64,000 nt of DNA from Mucilaginibacter sp. CSA2-8R (lineage in GTDB: Bacteria > Bacteroidota > Bacteroidia > Sphingobacteriales > Sphingobacteriaceae), in contig NZ_CP152389.1 in assembly GCF_038806765.1 (NCBI RefSeq), positions 1,302,001 through 1,366,000 of the forward strand. The letters are read 5' to 3'. A program made the position numbers and the translations under genes. Shown here in pieces: positions 7,779 through 17,862 of this stretch; the first letter of the stretch is position 1; each line of letters starts with the position of its first letter. The notes beneath the pieces were generated by a model. The model made no database searches. It was not told the origin of the DNA and saw only the letters and a list, made by a program, of their open reading frames with translations.

Positions 7779-8876
7779 ATGAATAAGTTAATTGGTAAAC
7801 CCTGGGTTTATAATTCGATTCCGGCATTGGTGTGGTTTTTATTGCTGGTACTGCCTTTTTTAACTGGCCGGCCGGCTAACATACCGGCTACGGCGCATCA
7901 CCGCTTTCTCATCAATGTAGTAAGTACCAATTTCTTATTGTTGTGTGTATTTTATTTGCACACGTATTTGCTGTACCCCATCCTTAAACGCAAGGGCCTT
8001 GCTTGGTATATAGTTTCGCTGGTATTGATGCTTGGTGTTTACGGTCTTTGCTGGTGGTTGATTACAGGCGTGTTTCATCATCCCGATGCTGCCCGTCATT
8101 TGCCCGATTTAACGCGTGCCGGCCAAAATGGTGCTCGTAATGGCAGGCATTTTGGCCCGCCGGGCGGTGGGGGGCCAAGGCCCTTCTCGGCAGTATTAAG
8201 TGTGCTTATTGCCTTGCTTTGCAGTTACTGTTATAAAATGATACTCGACAACGCTAACCGCGAGCAGTTGCTCAAGGAGCGCGAAACCATCCATTTAAAA
8301 ACGGAGCTTAACTTTTTGCGTTCGCAGATTAGTCCGCATTTTATGTTCAATGTGCTGAATAACCTGGTTGCGCTGGCTCGAAAAAAGTCTGATACGCTTG
8401 AACCCGCCATTATTAACCTTTCGCAGATAATGCGATATATGCTGTACGAAAGTGATGATAACCAGGTATTACTTTCTAAAGAGATTGAATACCTAAAAAG
8501 TTATATCAATTTACAAATGCTTCGCTTTGGTAGCGAGGTAACCGTTAAGGTAAACGTAACAGGTAACGCCGATATGTTTATGATTGAGCCCATGCTGCTG
8601 ATCCCGTTTGTAGAGAACGCCTTTAAACATGGAACCGGTATGCTCGAAAACCCGGTAATTTTGATTGGGCTGAATGTTGATGAAACTAAACGTCAGTTAC
8701 AATTCAGGGTTACTAATTCTATCAGTCCGCTCGATGTATCTAAGGATAAAAGCTCTGGTATTGGACTTAGCAATGTAAACCGGCGTTTAGCCATCTTATA
8801 TCCAGGCAAGCATCAGCTTAATGTTTTCAATAAAGATAATTCTTTTACTGCCGAGCTCATTCTCAACCTGGCATAA
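7779..8876 (+). CDS. LytS/YehU-type membrane sensor histidine kinase
   Basis: A 365-residue kinase with four predicted membrane helices (about 11-27, 44-66, 73-95, 134-152). Between helices 3 and 4 is a probable periplasmic loop ending in a Gly/Pro-rich stretch (FGPPGGGGPRP). A His_kinase domain follows with phosphoacceptor His187 in SPHFMFNVLNNL. The HATPase domain has N-box PFVENAFKHG and glycine box SSGIGLSNVNRRL. It is divergent from the LytTR regulator, its likely partner, and precedes the outer-membrane receptor at 9101. A TTTATTTG element, one mismatch from the -7 consensus, ends only five bases before the ATG. Confidence 0.9.
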   Translation: MNKLIGKPWVYNSIPALVWFLLLVLPFLTGRPANIPATAHHRFLINVVSTNFLLLCVFYLHTYLLYPILKRKGLAWYIVSLVLMLGVYGLCWWLITGVFHHPDAARHLPDLTRAGQNGARNGRHFGPPGGGGPRPFSAVLSVLIALLCSYCYKMILDNANREQLLKERETIHLKTELNFLRSQISPHFMFNVLNNLVALARKKSDTLEPAIINLSQIMRYMLYESDDNQVLLSKEIEYLKSYINLQMLRFGSEVTVKVNVTGNADMFMIEPMLLIPFVENAFKHGTGMLENPVILIGLNVDETKRQLQFRVTNSISPLDVSKDKSSGIGLSNVNRRLAILYPGKHQLNVFNKDNSFTAELILNLA

Positions 8877-9028
8877 ACTCAAATCATCTATCAGTCGGTA
8901 ATAAAAAAACTGCTGTCGCGTAAAAGTTGCCGCTGGTCGCTACAATAATCCGGGTGGTATACTTTATTTTTTATTTGCTTTTGACCGGGGTACTCTTGTA
9001 GCATAATCACCCTGCTATCAAACAGATG

Positions 9029-9072
9029 GTTCACCTGCAACAGCCACCGGGACGCTCTCAAAACAGGTGAAC
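9029..9072. promoter_or_regulatory. Inverted repeat (GTTCACCTG ... CAGGTGAAC) before the receptor gene
   Basis: Two perfect 9-base arms separated by 26 bases end 28 bases before the ATG at 9101. They could form a leader hairpin or be a dimeric operator. The rest of the 8877-9100 gap shows no other clear signal. Confidence 0.4.
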
Positions 9073-9100
9073 TATCATTGTTAGCTGCAAAGCAAAAGCG

Positions 9101-11962
9101 ATGAAACGTATCTCCATCTTTATTTATTTAAGCCTTTTGGCCCATCTCTGTATTGGCCAAACCGCTCGTACCGTAAGCGGCAGTGTAAAGGATACCACAG
9201 GTGTGGCCATACCCGGCAGCACCATTAAAATTTTAACCGGAACAGACAGCGTAACCACCATTACCAATAATAATGGTGGTTTTAGTTTTGCAAGTATTAA
9301 AGCCGGTAGCTTTACTATACATATCAGCTCTATCGGTTATCAGTCCGTTAAAAGGCAGTACACGGGCAGCGAAAGTAACTTAGGAACGATTACTTTGAAA
9401 ACTGAGGATAACCAGCTTAAAGCTGTTGTAGTAAATGCCGTAACGCCCATCAAGCTTAAAGGTGATACTACTGAGTTTAATGCCAATGCCTACAAAGTGC
9501 GCGAAGGTGCACCGGTAGAAGATATGATTAAAAAGCTGCCCGGTGTGGACGTTGATAAAAGCGGTAATATAACCGCGCAAGGTAAAAGTGTGACCAAGGT
9601 ACGGGTAAACGGTAAAGATTTTTTTACCGGCGATGTAAAAACAGCTACCCAAAACCTGCCTGCCGATGTGGTGCAAAACATCCAGTTGATTGATGATTAC
9701 GGCGATCAGGCCAACCTGACCGGCATTAAAACAGGCGAGCCCGAAAAGATTTTAAATATCACAATCAGGCCCGACAAAAACTACGGCTACTTTGGCCAGG
9801 GAACCGTAGGCGATGGCTCGGATGCACAGAAAGCGCTGGCCGGTAAAGATGAGTCGAACAGGTATGTAGCCTCTGGTAATTTATTTGATTTTAAAGGCGA
9901 CCGGCAGATTGCGGCTTTGGCCAACTTTAATAATACCAATACCAGTTTATTCAGCTTTGGGGCAGGTGGCCCGCGTGGTGGTGGCCCCGGCGGTGGAGGC
10001 GGACGGCAGGGTGGCGGTGCTACCACAGCTGGAAGCAGCGATGGTATCACTACTACTCGCTCTTTAGGTTTAAATTACCGCGACCAGTGGGGCAAAAAAA
10101 TATCAGCTTACGGTAGCTATAGCTTTTCTGATAACACCGTTCGTACATTAAGTTCAACCATACAAAACAACACCTCACTTACGCTGCCGAGTATCAATAC
10201 GCTGAGCAGCAACCAAACTGATAGTAAAGCCAATCACCGGTTCAATTTTAACATCGAGTATAAGATTGACACCGTGAATTATCTGAAAATATTACCTACG
10301 TTTTCGTACGCCGGTGTAAACACCGATTTATCGCAAACCAGTAACCTTACCCGCAACAATAATGTAGTAAGCAATTACTCTTTGTTATCGGCCTTAAACT
10401 CGTCGGCGCCCAATTTGGGTGGTAATGTGTTGTACAATCACAAATTTAACTCACACGGCCGTAACTTTAGTGTCAATGCCAGTGCCGGTTCAACCGAGTT
10501 GACCCAAACACAAAACCCGGTTTACAATTATACATCGGGCAAGGGTACTGTGCCTGCCAACCAGTTGATTAATACCAACGTTAAACTGGATAGTGTGGGT
10601 GCTACAATGTCGTATATTGAGCCGCTAAGCAGACGTTCTTTTTTAGAGCTTAATTATGCCTATCATTATGCTCATACCACATCAGATAAAGCAACCGATA
10701 CCCTAACTGCCGCTAACATCCGCAACAGGTACGATTTATTAAGCAATAACTACACCTTCAATTTTATTACAAACCGTGTTGGTTTAAATTACCGGTTTAT
10801 TGAGAAAAAGTATAACTATGTTTTGGGCCTTGCGGCGCAGCCCTCTCTGCTTACCGGTTATTCGCCGTCAACAGGCGTAAATACAAGTATCTCAACTTTC
10901 AATTTTGCACCTACCGCAAGGTTTATTTATAATGCCTCGCGCAGCCAGTCGTTCAGTTTTAACTACAGCGGCGCCAGTAACCAGCCAACATATACTACTT
11001 TACAGCCTGTTATTGATTTTTCTAATGCGCAATACCCGGTTCAGGGTAACCCGTCTTTAAAGCCTGAATTTAACAATAGTGTGTCCTTGCGTTACAATCA
11101 ATTTGATTTTCAGTCGGGCAATGTATTATTTGCAAATTTGTCATTTAATAAAACCAGCGATAAGATTGTAGCCAATACCATCACTTACCCGGCCAAGTAT
11201 ACGCCAAACAGCCAGCTGGCAGGCCGCATACTTACTCAATATTTAAATGCCGATGGCTTTTACTCGGCGCAGGGTGGTTATACTTATGCTAAACCCTGGC
11301 AGCAACGCCGGTATACCTTGATGTTCAACGGTAATATGTCTTATGCCAATAACATATCTTACATCAGTAACGTGGCAGAAGATACTTATGCTATGACGAC
11401 CGAAAAAAATATAGGCAAAAGTTTGACACTAACGCAAGGCACTAAATTCCGTACAGATATAACCAACGTTATTGATGCCGAATTGAATGCCAGCTACAGC
11501 ATTACCCGCACTAACAACTCGCTGCCTCAAAACAATATTAACAACAGCTTCCGCACACTTAGCTTAGGCATTACGGGTAAAAACTACTTTGGCCCAACCT
11601 GGACGTTTAGTTACGATTACACCAAGAGCCTGTATTATGGCTATACCGGCTCTACCAATCCTAACATCCTGAATACTTATATCGAAAAGAAGTTTTTGAA
11701 ACAAAATATGGGGGCGTTACGTCTATCGGCGTTTGATTTGTTTAACCAGAACACGGGCTTCAGCACAACACAATCCAGCAGTTATATTACTCAAACCCAA
11801 AGTAACCGTTTAGGGAGATATTATCTGCTTACGTTTACCCTGCGTTTGCAAAAGTTTGCAGGTAAACGACCTAACGTGGGCGAGGGGCCAGGTGGTATGC
11901 GTGGGCCAAGGAGTGGTGGCTTTGGTGGCCCGCCTCCAGGCATGGATGGTGCAGGTAGCTAA
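9101..11962 (+). CDS. TonB-dependent receptor-type outer-membrane beta-barrel protein with Gly-rich segments
   Basis: A 953-residue protein: signal peptide (KRISIFIYLSLLAHLCIGQ), carboxypeptidase-regulatory-like domain (about 25-100; VSGSVKDTTGVAIPGSTIKI), plug-like region (GAPVEDMIKKLPGVDVDKSGNI) and a large beta-barrel. A Gly-rich insertion lies at about 286-306. After a likely final strand (YYLLTFTLRLQKF, about 905-917) comes a 35-residue tail rich in Gly/Pro/Arg. Ending beyond the last aromatic strand is unusual for an outer-membrane barrel. The substrate is unknown. The adjacent kinase has a similar Gly-rich loop, so the pair may sense and take up the same ligand (inference). A bidirectional terminator follows. 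Confidence 0.85.
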   Translation: MKRISIFIYLSLLAHLCIGQTARTVSGSVKDTTGVAIPGSTIKILTGTDSVTTITNNNGGFSFASIKAGSFTIHISSIGYQSVKRQYTGSESNLGTITLKTEDNQLKAVVVNAVTPIKLKGDTTEFNANAYKVREGAPVEDMIKKLPGVDVDKSGNITAQGKSVTKVRVNGKDFFTGDVKTATQNLPADVVQNIQLIDDYGDQANLTGIKTGEPEKILNITIRPDKNYGYFGQGTVGDGSDAQKALAGKDESNRYVASGNLFDFKGDRQIAALANFNNTNTSLFSFGAGGPRGGGPGGGGGRQGGGATTAGSSDGITTTRSLGLNYRDQWGKKISAYGSYSFSDNTVRTLSSTIQNNTSLTLPSINTLSSNQTDSKANHRFNFNIEYKIDTVNYLKILPTFSYAGVNTDLSQTSNLTRNNNVVSNYSLLSALNSSAPNLGGNVLYNHKFNSHGRNFSVNASAGSTELTQTQNPVYNYTSGKGTVPANQLINTNVKLDSVGATMSYIEPLSRRSFLELNYAYHYAHTTSDKATDTLTAANIRNRYDLLSNNYTFNFITNRVGLNYRFIEKKYNYVLGLAAQPSLLTGYSPSTGVNTSISTFNFAPTARFIYNASRSQSFSFNYSGASNQPTYTTLQPVIDFSNAQYPVQGNPSLKPEFNNSVSLRYNQFDFQSGNVLFANLSFNKTSDKIVANTITYPAKYTPNSQLAGRILTQYLNADGFYSAQGGYTYAKPWQQRRYTLMFNGNMSYANNISYISNVAEDTYAMTTEKNIGKSLTLTQGTKFRTDITNVIDAELNASYSITRTNNSLPQNNINNSFRTLSLGITGKNYFGPTWTFSYDYTKSLYYGYTGSTNPNILNTYIEKKFLKQNMGALRLSAFDLFNQNTGFSTTQSSSYITQTQSNRLGRYYLLTFTLRLQKFAGKRPNVGEGPGGMRGPRSGGFGGPPPGMDGAGS

Positions 11963-12010
11963 AGCCCGACCGTACCATTGCGAGTTTAAAAACCATGTTA
12001 AATAACAAAA

Positions 12011-12041
12011 CCTTCCTGTTTTGCAGGAAGGCTTTGTTGTT
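12011..12041. terminator. Bidirectional terminator between receptor gene and tRNA-Gly
   Basis: CCTTCCTG and CAGGAAGG form an 8-bp stem with loop TTTTG. T-rich flanks occur on both strands, so it can serve the plus-strand receptor gene and the minus-strand tRNA. Confidence 0.75.
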
Positions 12042-12046
12042 TTGTG

Positions 12047-12119
<73 letters not shown>

Positions 12120-12175
12120 TTATTATTAGCCGTAGTTTTGTTTAAAGTATTATCTACGTCTGAATTTTGTAGGCG

Positions 12176-12183
12176 CAAAGGTA
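12176..12183 (-). promoter_or_regulatory. -7 box (TACCTTTG) for tRNA-Gly
   Basis: On the minus strand TACCTTTG matches TAnnTTTG about 57 bases upstream of the tRNA 5' end. No clean -33 element is seen. Confidence 0.45.
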
Positions 12184-12327
12184 GCATTCTAAATTTATTT
12201 TGCCAGTGTTTTTTTTAACATGTGATAAAATTGAGATAAGTGGCTCTATTTTAGGTTTATAATTTTTAGTGATCGATTGTAATTATTAACAAAAGTAAAT
12301 CAAGCTTAAAAAGCAGACACTGTTTTG

Positions 12328-13221
12328 TTACTTCAAGTTTTCTTTAAAAAAATCAATTGTACGTTGCCAGGCCAGGTCGGCAGCCGCTTTATCATAACGT
12401 GGTGTGGTGTTATTATGAAAGCCGTGGTTTACGTTTTCGTAGATAAAAGCCTGGTATTTTTTGCCATTTTCTTTCAATGCAGCTTCATAAGCAGGCCAGC
12501 CGCCGGTAATCCGGGTATCCAGTGAGGCATAATGTAACTGTAAGGGCGCCTTCATTTTAGGAACATCAGCAATGGCCGGCTGGCTGCCATAAAACGGTAC
12601 GGCTGCCGCCAGGTCCGGAATCCGCACAGCCATCATGTTGGCTATACCACCGCCAAAGCAAAAGCCAACTACGCCTATTTTGCCGTTACAGTCTTTATCG
12701 TGCTTCAGGTAATCGTAAGCTGCAATAAAATCTTCTTCCATCTGGCCTTTGTCACGTTTGGCTTGCATGTTACGCCCTTCATCGTCATTGCCAGGATAGC
12801 CGCCCAGCGGGCTTAAGGCGTCAGGAGCCAGGGTAACAAAACCTGCCAGCGCTGCTCTTCTGGCTACGTCTTCAATATAGGGATTTAAGCCACGGTTTTC
12901 GTGCACTACTACAATGCCGCCCAATTTCTTTTTATGATCGGCCGGCACAGATAGTAACCCCTTAATGGTGCCGCCGCCTTTAGGAGAAGAGTAAGTGATA
13001 TATTCTGATTTTAAACGCGGATCATCTGGTTCAACTAAAATATTGCCCTTGTAATCGGGCATTAAAAAACTGAGTAGTGCGGGTACGGTTAAGCCGCCTA
13101 CAGCATAGGCTGATAACTGCTGCACAAAATTTCGCCGGTTTAAGCGGCTATGTGCATAATCGTCATACAAGTCAAATACTTCTTGCTTGATGTCTTCTTT
13201 TTTGATGGGGTTAGGCTCCAT
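12328..13221 (-). CDS. Dienelactone hydrolase family protein with N-terminal Tat-like segment
   Basis: A 297-residue alpha/beta hydrolase. The catalytic triad can be read as Cys188 (VGFCFGGG), Asp235 (SLDTRITGG) and His266 (NHGFHNN), with Glu108 in VVVHENRG, as in dienelactone hydrolases. Before the domain is a region with a twin arginine and a hydrophobic stretch ([17 protein letters not shown], about 27-43), resembling a Tat signal behind an unusually long 26-residue acidic n-region. Export is therefore possible but not certain. The true substrate is unknown; many family members are general esterases. Confidence 0.85.
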   Translation of the reverse strand: MEPNPIKKEDIKQEVFDLYDDYAHSRLNRRNFVQQLSAYAVGGLTVPALLSFLMPDYKGNILVEPDDPRLKSEYITYSSPKGGGTIKGLLSVPADHKKKLGGIVVVHENRGLNPYIEDVARRAALAGFVTLAPDALSPLGGYPGNDDEGRNMQAKRDKGQMEEDFIAAYDYLKHDKDCNGKIGVVGFCFGGGIANMMAVRIPDLAAAVPFYGSQPAIADVPKMKAPLQLHYASLDTRITGGWPAYEAALKENGKKYQAFIYENVNHGFHNNTTPRYDKAAADLAWQRTIDFFKENLK

Positions 13222-13235
13222 GGTTGGGTTTTAAT

Positions 13236-13243
13236 CAAAGCTA
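13236..13243 (-). promoter_or_regulatory. -7 box (TAGCTTTG) for the dienelactone hydrolase gene
   Basis: The minus strand carries TAGCTTTG 15 bases upstream of the start codon, matching TAnnTTTG. Confidence 0.45.
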
Positions 13244-13288
13244 ACGATAAAGCATGTTTAGGTTAATGTAAGCTTGTAATAGTTTCGT

Positions 13289-13296
13289 TACATTTG
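13289..13296 (+). promoter_or_regulatory. -7 box (TACATTTG) for the hybrid regulator gene
   Basis: TACATTTG matches TAnnTTTG 50 bases before the first ATG of the HTCS gene. The -33 element is not clear. Confidence 0.4.
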
Positions 13297-13346
13297 TTTC
13301 CAGGCAGTATCTCGGTATACAACCTTTTTCGTGCACGGCACATCAA

Positions 13347-16300
13347 ATGGTCGAAGCTTTAAAAGTATATAGAGTTTATTATTTAGCTGACCTGAAATGT
13401 TTGTTTAAATTTGTCTTACCAATTATAAATATCTTGAATTCGTTACCCTTAAAAGGATTTAAAGAATATCTTCTTTTTTTGTTCGGTTTTTTGTGTGCAG
13501 CAGCAGGCTATGCCTCGCCTGTTCCGGTAAAATATTTAGGTATTGAAAACGGATTATCAAACAACTCAGCCACTTGTATAGCTCAGGATAAATATGGCTT
13601 TATTTGGATAGGTACTTATGACGGGCTTAACCGTTATGATGGTTATGAGTTTAAAACTTTTAAAAATATCTGGGGAAACGCAAAATCATTGGTAAACAAC
13701 CACACCAAAGCGGTACGTGCAGTAGGTAATCGTATTTACGCAGGTACCGAAAAGGGGATGTGTTACTTTGACTACACCGATTCTGAGTTTCATAGCTTGT
13801 ATTATCTGGACGAGAATAAAAGGCGTATAAAAGTCAACTTCGATATCAACGAAATACTGAGTGATGCCAAAGGGAACGTATACGCGGCTACCAGCCAAAC
13901 TGCGCTGCTAAAGTTTAGCCCCCATGATACTGTAGGTGTTGCCATAAATGTTGGCTTGGGCAATACTGTGCAATGCATGACGTTTGACCGGACTAACCGC
14001 TTGTGTGTGTTTATAAATGGGGTAGGCCTTGGTTGTTACGATGCTGCAAAAAACAAAATCACGATCATAAACCGTGAAGTTATAACGGCAGGTTGCCTGG
14101 CCGCAGACGTGCATAACAACATTTGGATAGGTAGTGCCAACGGATTATACATTTACAATCGAATCAGCAAAAAAGTCGGCTTGTTTGAAAACTCCAAGCG
14201 AAAGCTTGTTGCCGGAAACATATCGAATTTGCTCTTAACCGCTAACGGCAGCATGTGGATATCTACCAATGGGTCCGGTATCAATATTTGGAACGAACAA
14301 AGTCAGTCTTTAAGTGCAATACTGCCCGGCGAGTCCCGCTACGATTTAAAAAGTGGAGCAGTATCTGTAGTTTTCGAAGATAACGAAAGTCGGAAATGGA
14401 TAGCTACCCTGCGTGGCGGCATCAATGTAATTGATAAAAATATCAATTTGTTCAGGCTTTATAATCACGATGCTTTCAACAAAAACAGTGTCCCTAATAA
14501 CTTTATCCGTTCATTTTGCGAAGACGAACTGCATAATGTGTGGATTGGTACAGACGGTCGTGGTATAAGTTACTGGAACACAAAAAATAATACTTATCAA
14601 ACTTACGATCACCATCCTGCTGCGGGCAGTATTAGCAGTAATTTTGTAGTCAGTGTAATAAAAGACTACACCAATAAAATCTGGGTGGCATCTTTTAACG
14701 GCGGTATTGATGCGTTTGATAAGTCAGCTCACGGCTTTAGGCATTACCCCTGTTTTGAACTCGGCACCAAAGTAGAGGAGCGTAATATCTGGAAGCTGTA
14801 CGAAGATGCTAAACACCGGCTATGGGCAGGCAGCACCTGGGGTGGAGCATTATATTTATACAATAGAAAGCTTGATAGCTTTGAGATATTTGATAAAAGG
14901 CTGGTTGATATACACACCCTTTTTGAAGATGATAAGGGAGAACTTTGGGGAGGAAATTACACCCACCTTATCAATATTGATACTAAGCAAAAAAAACACC
15001 GGTATTATTTTATCGGGCAGGCCATAAGGGCTATTGCGCAAGATAGCCTTCATCAATTATGGATTGGTACAGAGGGCGGTGGATTGTTAAAGTTTAACAG
15101 GCAAACCCATCAATTTATCCGGTATACCGAAAATGAGGGATTGCCCAGCAACACTGTACTGAATATTTTGATTGACAACAAAAATAATTTATGGTGCAGT
15201 ACTTATAACGGACTTTCGAAGTTTGTACAGGCTAAGCGCAGCTTTATCAACTATTTTGCTTCTGATGGCTTGCAGAGTAACCAGTTTATGTATAATGCTG
15301 CGTTGAGGCTACAATCGGGGCAAATGCTTTTTGGCGGTATAAAAGGATTTAATCTTTTTAACCCGGATAGCGTATCGGCTTATGTACACCAGCCTCGTGT
15401 GCAGTTAACAGATTTTAAGGTAAGCAACGTGCCTTTAAACAGAACCGGTTATGCAGACCAGCAATCACTTAACACGGTAAAGCACATTAAAATACCCTTC
15501 AATCAGGCAACAATTTCCATAAGTTTTACGGCACTTGAATACTCCTATCCCGAAAAAATTAGTTATGCATACTATTTAGAAGGATGGGATCATGAATGGA
15601 ATTACGTAGGCAAATCAACCTCTGCATATTTTAGCAGGCTTACCGAAGGTGACTATTCACTTAAAATTAAAGCAACCAATACCGAGGGGACGTGGAGTAG
15701 TGAACCATTAGTTATTAAAATAACCGTATTGCCACCTTGGTACCGTACGTGGTGGGCCTATCTTGGCTATCTTACTGTTTTTGGTTTAAGTGCATACGCT
15801 TTTGGTTACTACCGCAAGCGGCAGCTAAAATTAACTTACGAGGTTGAAATTGCTAACCTTCGCGTTGAAAGAGAAAAGGAATTGAATGAAAAGAAGCTGG
15901 CATTCTTTACCAATGTTTCGCACGAATTCAGAACGCCGCTTACCCTCATCATTAATCCGATAAAAGATTTGCTCAATCAAAATAAGAGCAATGCTGATGA
16001 ACTAAACGTAATTTACCGTAATGCGCGCCGCCTGTTAGGGATGGTTGACCATCTATTATTATTTCGCAAAACAGAAACTGAAAATACACAGCTTAAGGCA
16101 AGCAGGGTAGATTTTGTGACGCTGTGTAACGATGTGTTTGTTTGCTTTGCTCAGCAGGCAAAAATTAGAAAAATTAGTTACACGCTTGATTTTAAGGCTG
16201 AAAGCGTTGAAATATATGCTGACCGTGAAAAAATAGAGATCGCATTATTCAATTTAATTTCAAATGCAATAAAATTTACGCCCGATGGCGGCAGTATTGT

Positions 16301-17486
16301 AATAACGCTCGATGAAGATGATGGCAATGTGTTTTTTACCATTGCTGATAACGGCATAGGTATTAGTAAAGATGTTGGCGATAAGCTTTTTAATAAGTTT
16401 TACCAGGCAAAAGACAGTAACTATTTTAAAACCGGATTTGGAATAGGTTTGTATTTGGTTAAGGTTTTTATTGAAGCACATCACGGCAGTATTAATTATT
16501 GCAACAACCCTAACGGCGGCACTACTTTTACGTTGAGCATACCCAAAGGAAAAAAGCATTTTACGCTCGAGGAAGTTTGCGAGAACGTGATTTTTGATGC
16601 TAATCCTATTACTGAATTGATTGACTATAACAATCGTGAAGCGGTAGTACAGGAAGCGGAAACTGTTAATTTGGAGTTATTGTTATCTAACAAACTATCC
16701 ATTCTCATTATTGATGATAATGAACAGATTAGAGATTACATCAAAAAAGTATTTAATCAAGACTATAATGTGCTTGAAGCCTGTTCGGGTAAGCAGGGTT
16801 TGGAAATCATCAAAAAATATCTGCCCGATATGGTGATCAGTGATATTGTTATGGGGGAGATGAGCGGGTTGGAACTTTGCAAAGCCATAAAGCAGGATAC
16901 ATCTATTAATCATATTCCGGTTATTTTATTAACCGGCGATGCGACGTCCGGCATTATGATTAAGAGTATTGAAGAGGGCGCTGTTGACTTTTTAAGTAAG
17001 CCTTTTGAAAAGGAGATACTGATAGCTAAGGTAAAAAGTATACTGCGCAGCAGGGCCGAATTACAAAACTACTTTTATAAAGAAATTACGCTCAAAAATA
17101 ATGTGCGTAATATATCCGAAGAACATAAAGACTTTTTGTACAACTGTATCAGTGTTATTGAGCAGCATTTGATTGACCATAATTTCGACGTGGAAATGCT
17201 ATCAAAAAAAGTAGGTATGAGCTATCCTACGTTGTTTAAACGTATTAAGCTAATCACCGGGCAATCGGTCAATAATTTCATCAGGTTCGTGCGTTTACGC
17301 AAAGCAGCCGAATTATTAATTCATACCAATTGCAATGTAAACGAAGCCGCTTACCAGGCAGGGTTTAATGACATCAAGTATTTTCGCGAGCACTTCAATA
17401 AGCAGTTTGGTGTCAATCCCTCCGAATTTATAAAAAAGCACCGTGCTACGTTTCAGATATCTTATCGGATGAATCAGTCTAACTAA
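13347..17486 (+). CDS. Hybrid two-component system regulator (HTCS) of the polysaccharide locus
   Basis: A 1379-residue one-protein phosphorelay. A hydrophobic signal/anchor (about 37-57) precedes a two-bladed-repeat periplasmic propeller sensor (about 60-700; repeats such as DKYGFIWIGTYDGLNRYDG). A Y_Y_Y domain (about 710-790), membrane helix (about 798-822) and HisKA with His859 (NVSHEFRTPL) follow. Then come a HATPase, a receiver with Asp1166 (ISDIVMG) and a C-terminal AraC-type helix-turn-helix (about 1275-1372). HTCS proteins sense oligosaccharides and activate the adjacent SusCD operon. The ATG at 13347 places a long stretch before the signal; a downstream TTG (for example 13434) is an alternative start. 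Confidence 0.95.
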   Translation: MVEALKVYRVYYLADLKCLFKFVLPIINILNSLPLKGFKEYLLFLFGFLCAAAGYASPVPVKYLGIENGLSNNSATCIAQDKYGFIWIGTYDGLNRYDGYEFKTFKNIWGNAKSLVNNHTKAVRAVGNRIYAGTEKGMCYFDYTDSEFHSLYYLDENKRRIKVNFDINEILSDAKGNVYAATSQTALLKFSPHDTVGVAINVGLGNTVQCMTFDRTNRLCVFINGVGLGCYDAAKNKITIINREVITAGCLAADVHNNIWIGSANGLYIYNRISKKVGLFENSKRKLVAGNISNLLLTANGSMWISTNGSGINIWNEQSQSLSAILPGESRYDLKSGAVSVVFEDNESRKWIATLRGGINVIDKNINLFRLYNHDAFNKNSVPNNFIRSFCEDELHNVWIGTDGRGISYWNTKNNTYQTYDHHPAAGSISSNFVVSVIKDYTNKIWVASFNGGIDAFDKSAHGFRHYPCFELGTKVEERNIWKLYEDAKHRLWAGSTWGGALYLYNRKLDSFEIFDKRLVDIHTLFEDDKGELWGGNYTHLINIDTKQKKHRYYFIGQAIRAIAQDSLHQLWIGTEGGGLLKFNRQTHQFIRYTENEGLPSNTVLNILIDNKNNLWCSTYNGLSKFVQAKRSFINYFASDGLQSNQFMYNAALRLQSGQMLFGGIKGFNLFNPDSVSAYVHQPRVQLTDFKVSNVPLNRTGYADQQSLNTVKHIKIPFNQATISISFTALEYSYPEKISYAYYLEGWDHEWNYVGKSTSAYFSRLTEGDYSLKIKATNTEGTWSSEPLVIKITVLPPWYRTWWAYLGYLTVFGLSAYAFGYYRKRQLKLTYEVEIANLRVEREKELNEKKLAFFTNVSHEFRTPLTLIINPIKDLLNQNKSNADELNVIYRNARRLLGMVDHLLLFRKTETENTQLKASRVDFVTLCNDVFVCFAQQAKIRKISYTLDFKAESVEIYADREKIEIALFNLISNAIKFTPDGGSIVITLDEDDGNVFFTIADNGIGISKDVGDKLFNKFYQAKDSNYFKTGFGIGLYLVKVFIEAHHGSINYCNNPNGGTTFTLSIPKGKKHFTLEEVCENVIFDANPITELIDYNNREAVVQEAETVNLELLLSNKLSILIIDDNEQIRDYIKKVFNQDYNVLEACSGKQGLEIIKKYLPDMVISDIVMGEMSGLELCKAIKQDTSINHIPVILLTGDATSGIMIKSIEEGAVDFLSKPFEKEILIAKVKSILRSRAELQNYFYKEITLKNNVRNISEEHKDFLYNCISVIEQHLIDHNFDVEMLSKKVGMSYPTLFKRIKLITGQSVNNFIRFVRLRKAAELLIHTNCNVNEAAYQAGFNDIKYFREHFNKQFGVNPSEFIKKHRATFQISYRMNQSN

Positions 17487-17582
17487 TGGCATACTTATCA
17501 AAGTATTCCCATTCGAGATTACTTTTTTAAAACAGCATGTTGCATGGTGAGCATTTTATTGCTACAAATTAAAACCGGCATG

Positions 17583-17669
17583 GTAAGTATGTGAGCTGCA
17601 TACTTACTGAGAGGGGTAAATAAGTATATAAAACTAATTTACCCCCTATATTTTATGGTTTTACCCCCC
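17583..17669. promoter_or_regulatory. Candidate HTCS operator cluster upstream of susC
   Basis: The 376-base gap 17487-17862 holds no gene. It contains a perfect inverted repeat GTAAGTATG/CATACTTAC (17583-17607, 7-base loop), then GGGGTAAAT (17613-17621) opposed to ATTTACCCC (17637-17645), then a third TTTTACCCCCC (17659-17669). No clear TAnnTTTG box is visible before susC, which fits an activator-dependent promoter. Binding by the AraC domain of the HTCS is inference. Confidence 0.5.
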
Positions 17670-17862
17670 TTTGTCTACGCTAATTACCGCTTACTTCGTC
17701 TTAATTAGAGCGCCATCGTTAAACCAAGCGAACGTTTAAACCTATAACATAGCTTAATAATTAACAGTGCCATATTAAGTTATCAGGCAGCCAAAACGAG
17801 GCTATTCTGGTAATTGATAAGTGTGCATATTTTAAAAACCAATTCATCTAAACAATTAATGT

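Noticed and set aside
9787-10050. Proline-rich minus-strand frame
   Set aside because: It is the complement of the Gly-rich segment of the receptor gene and has no independent start signal or protein-like features.
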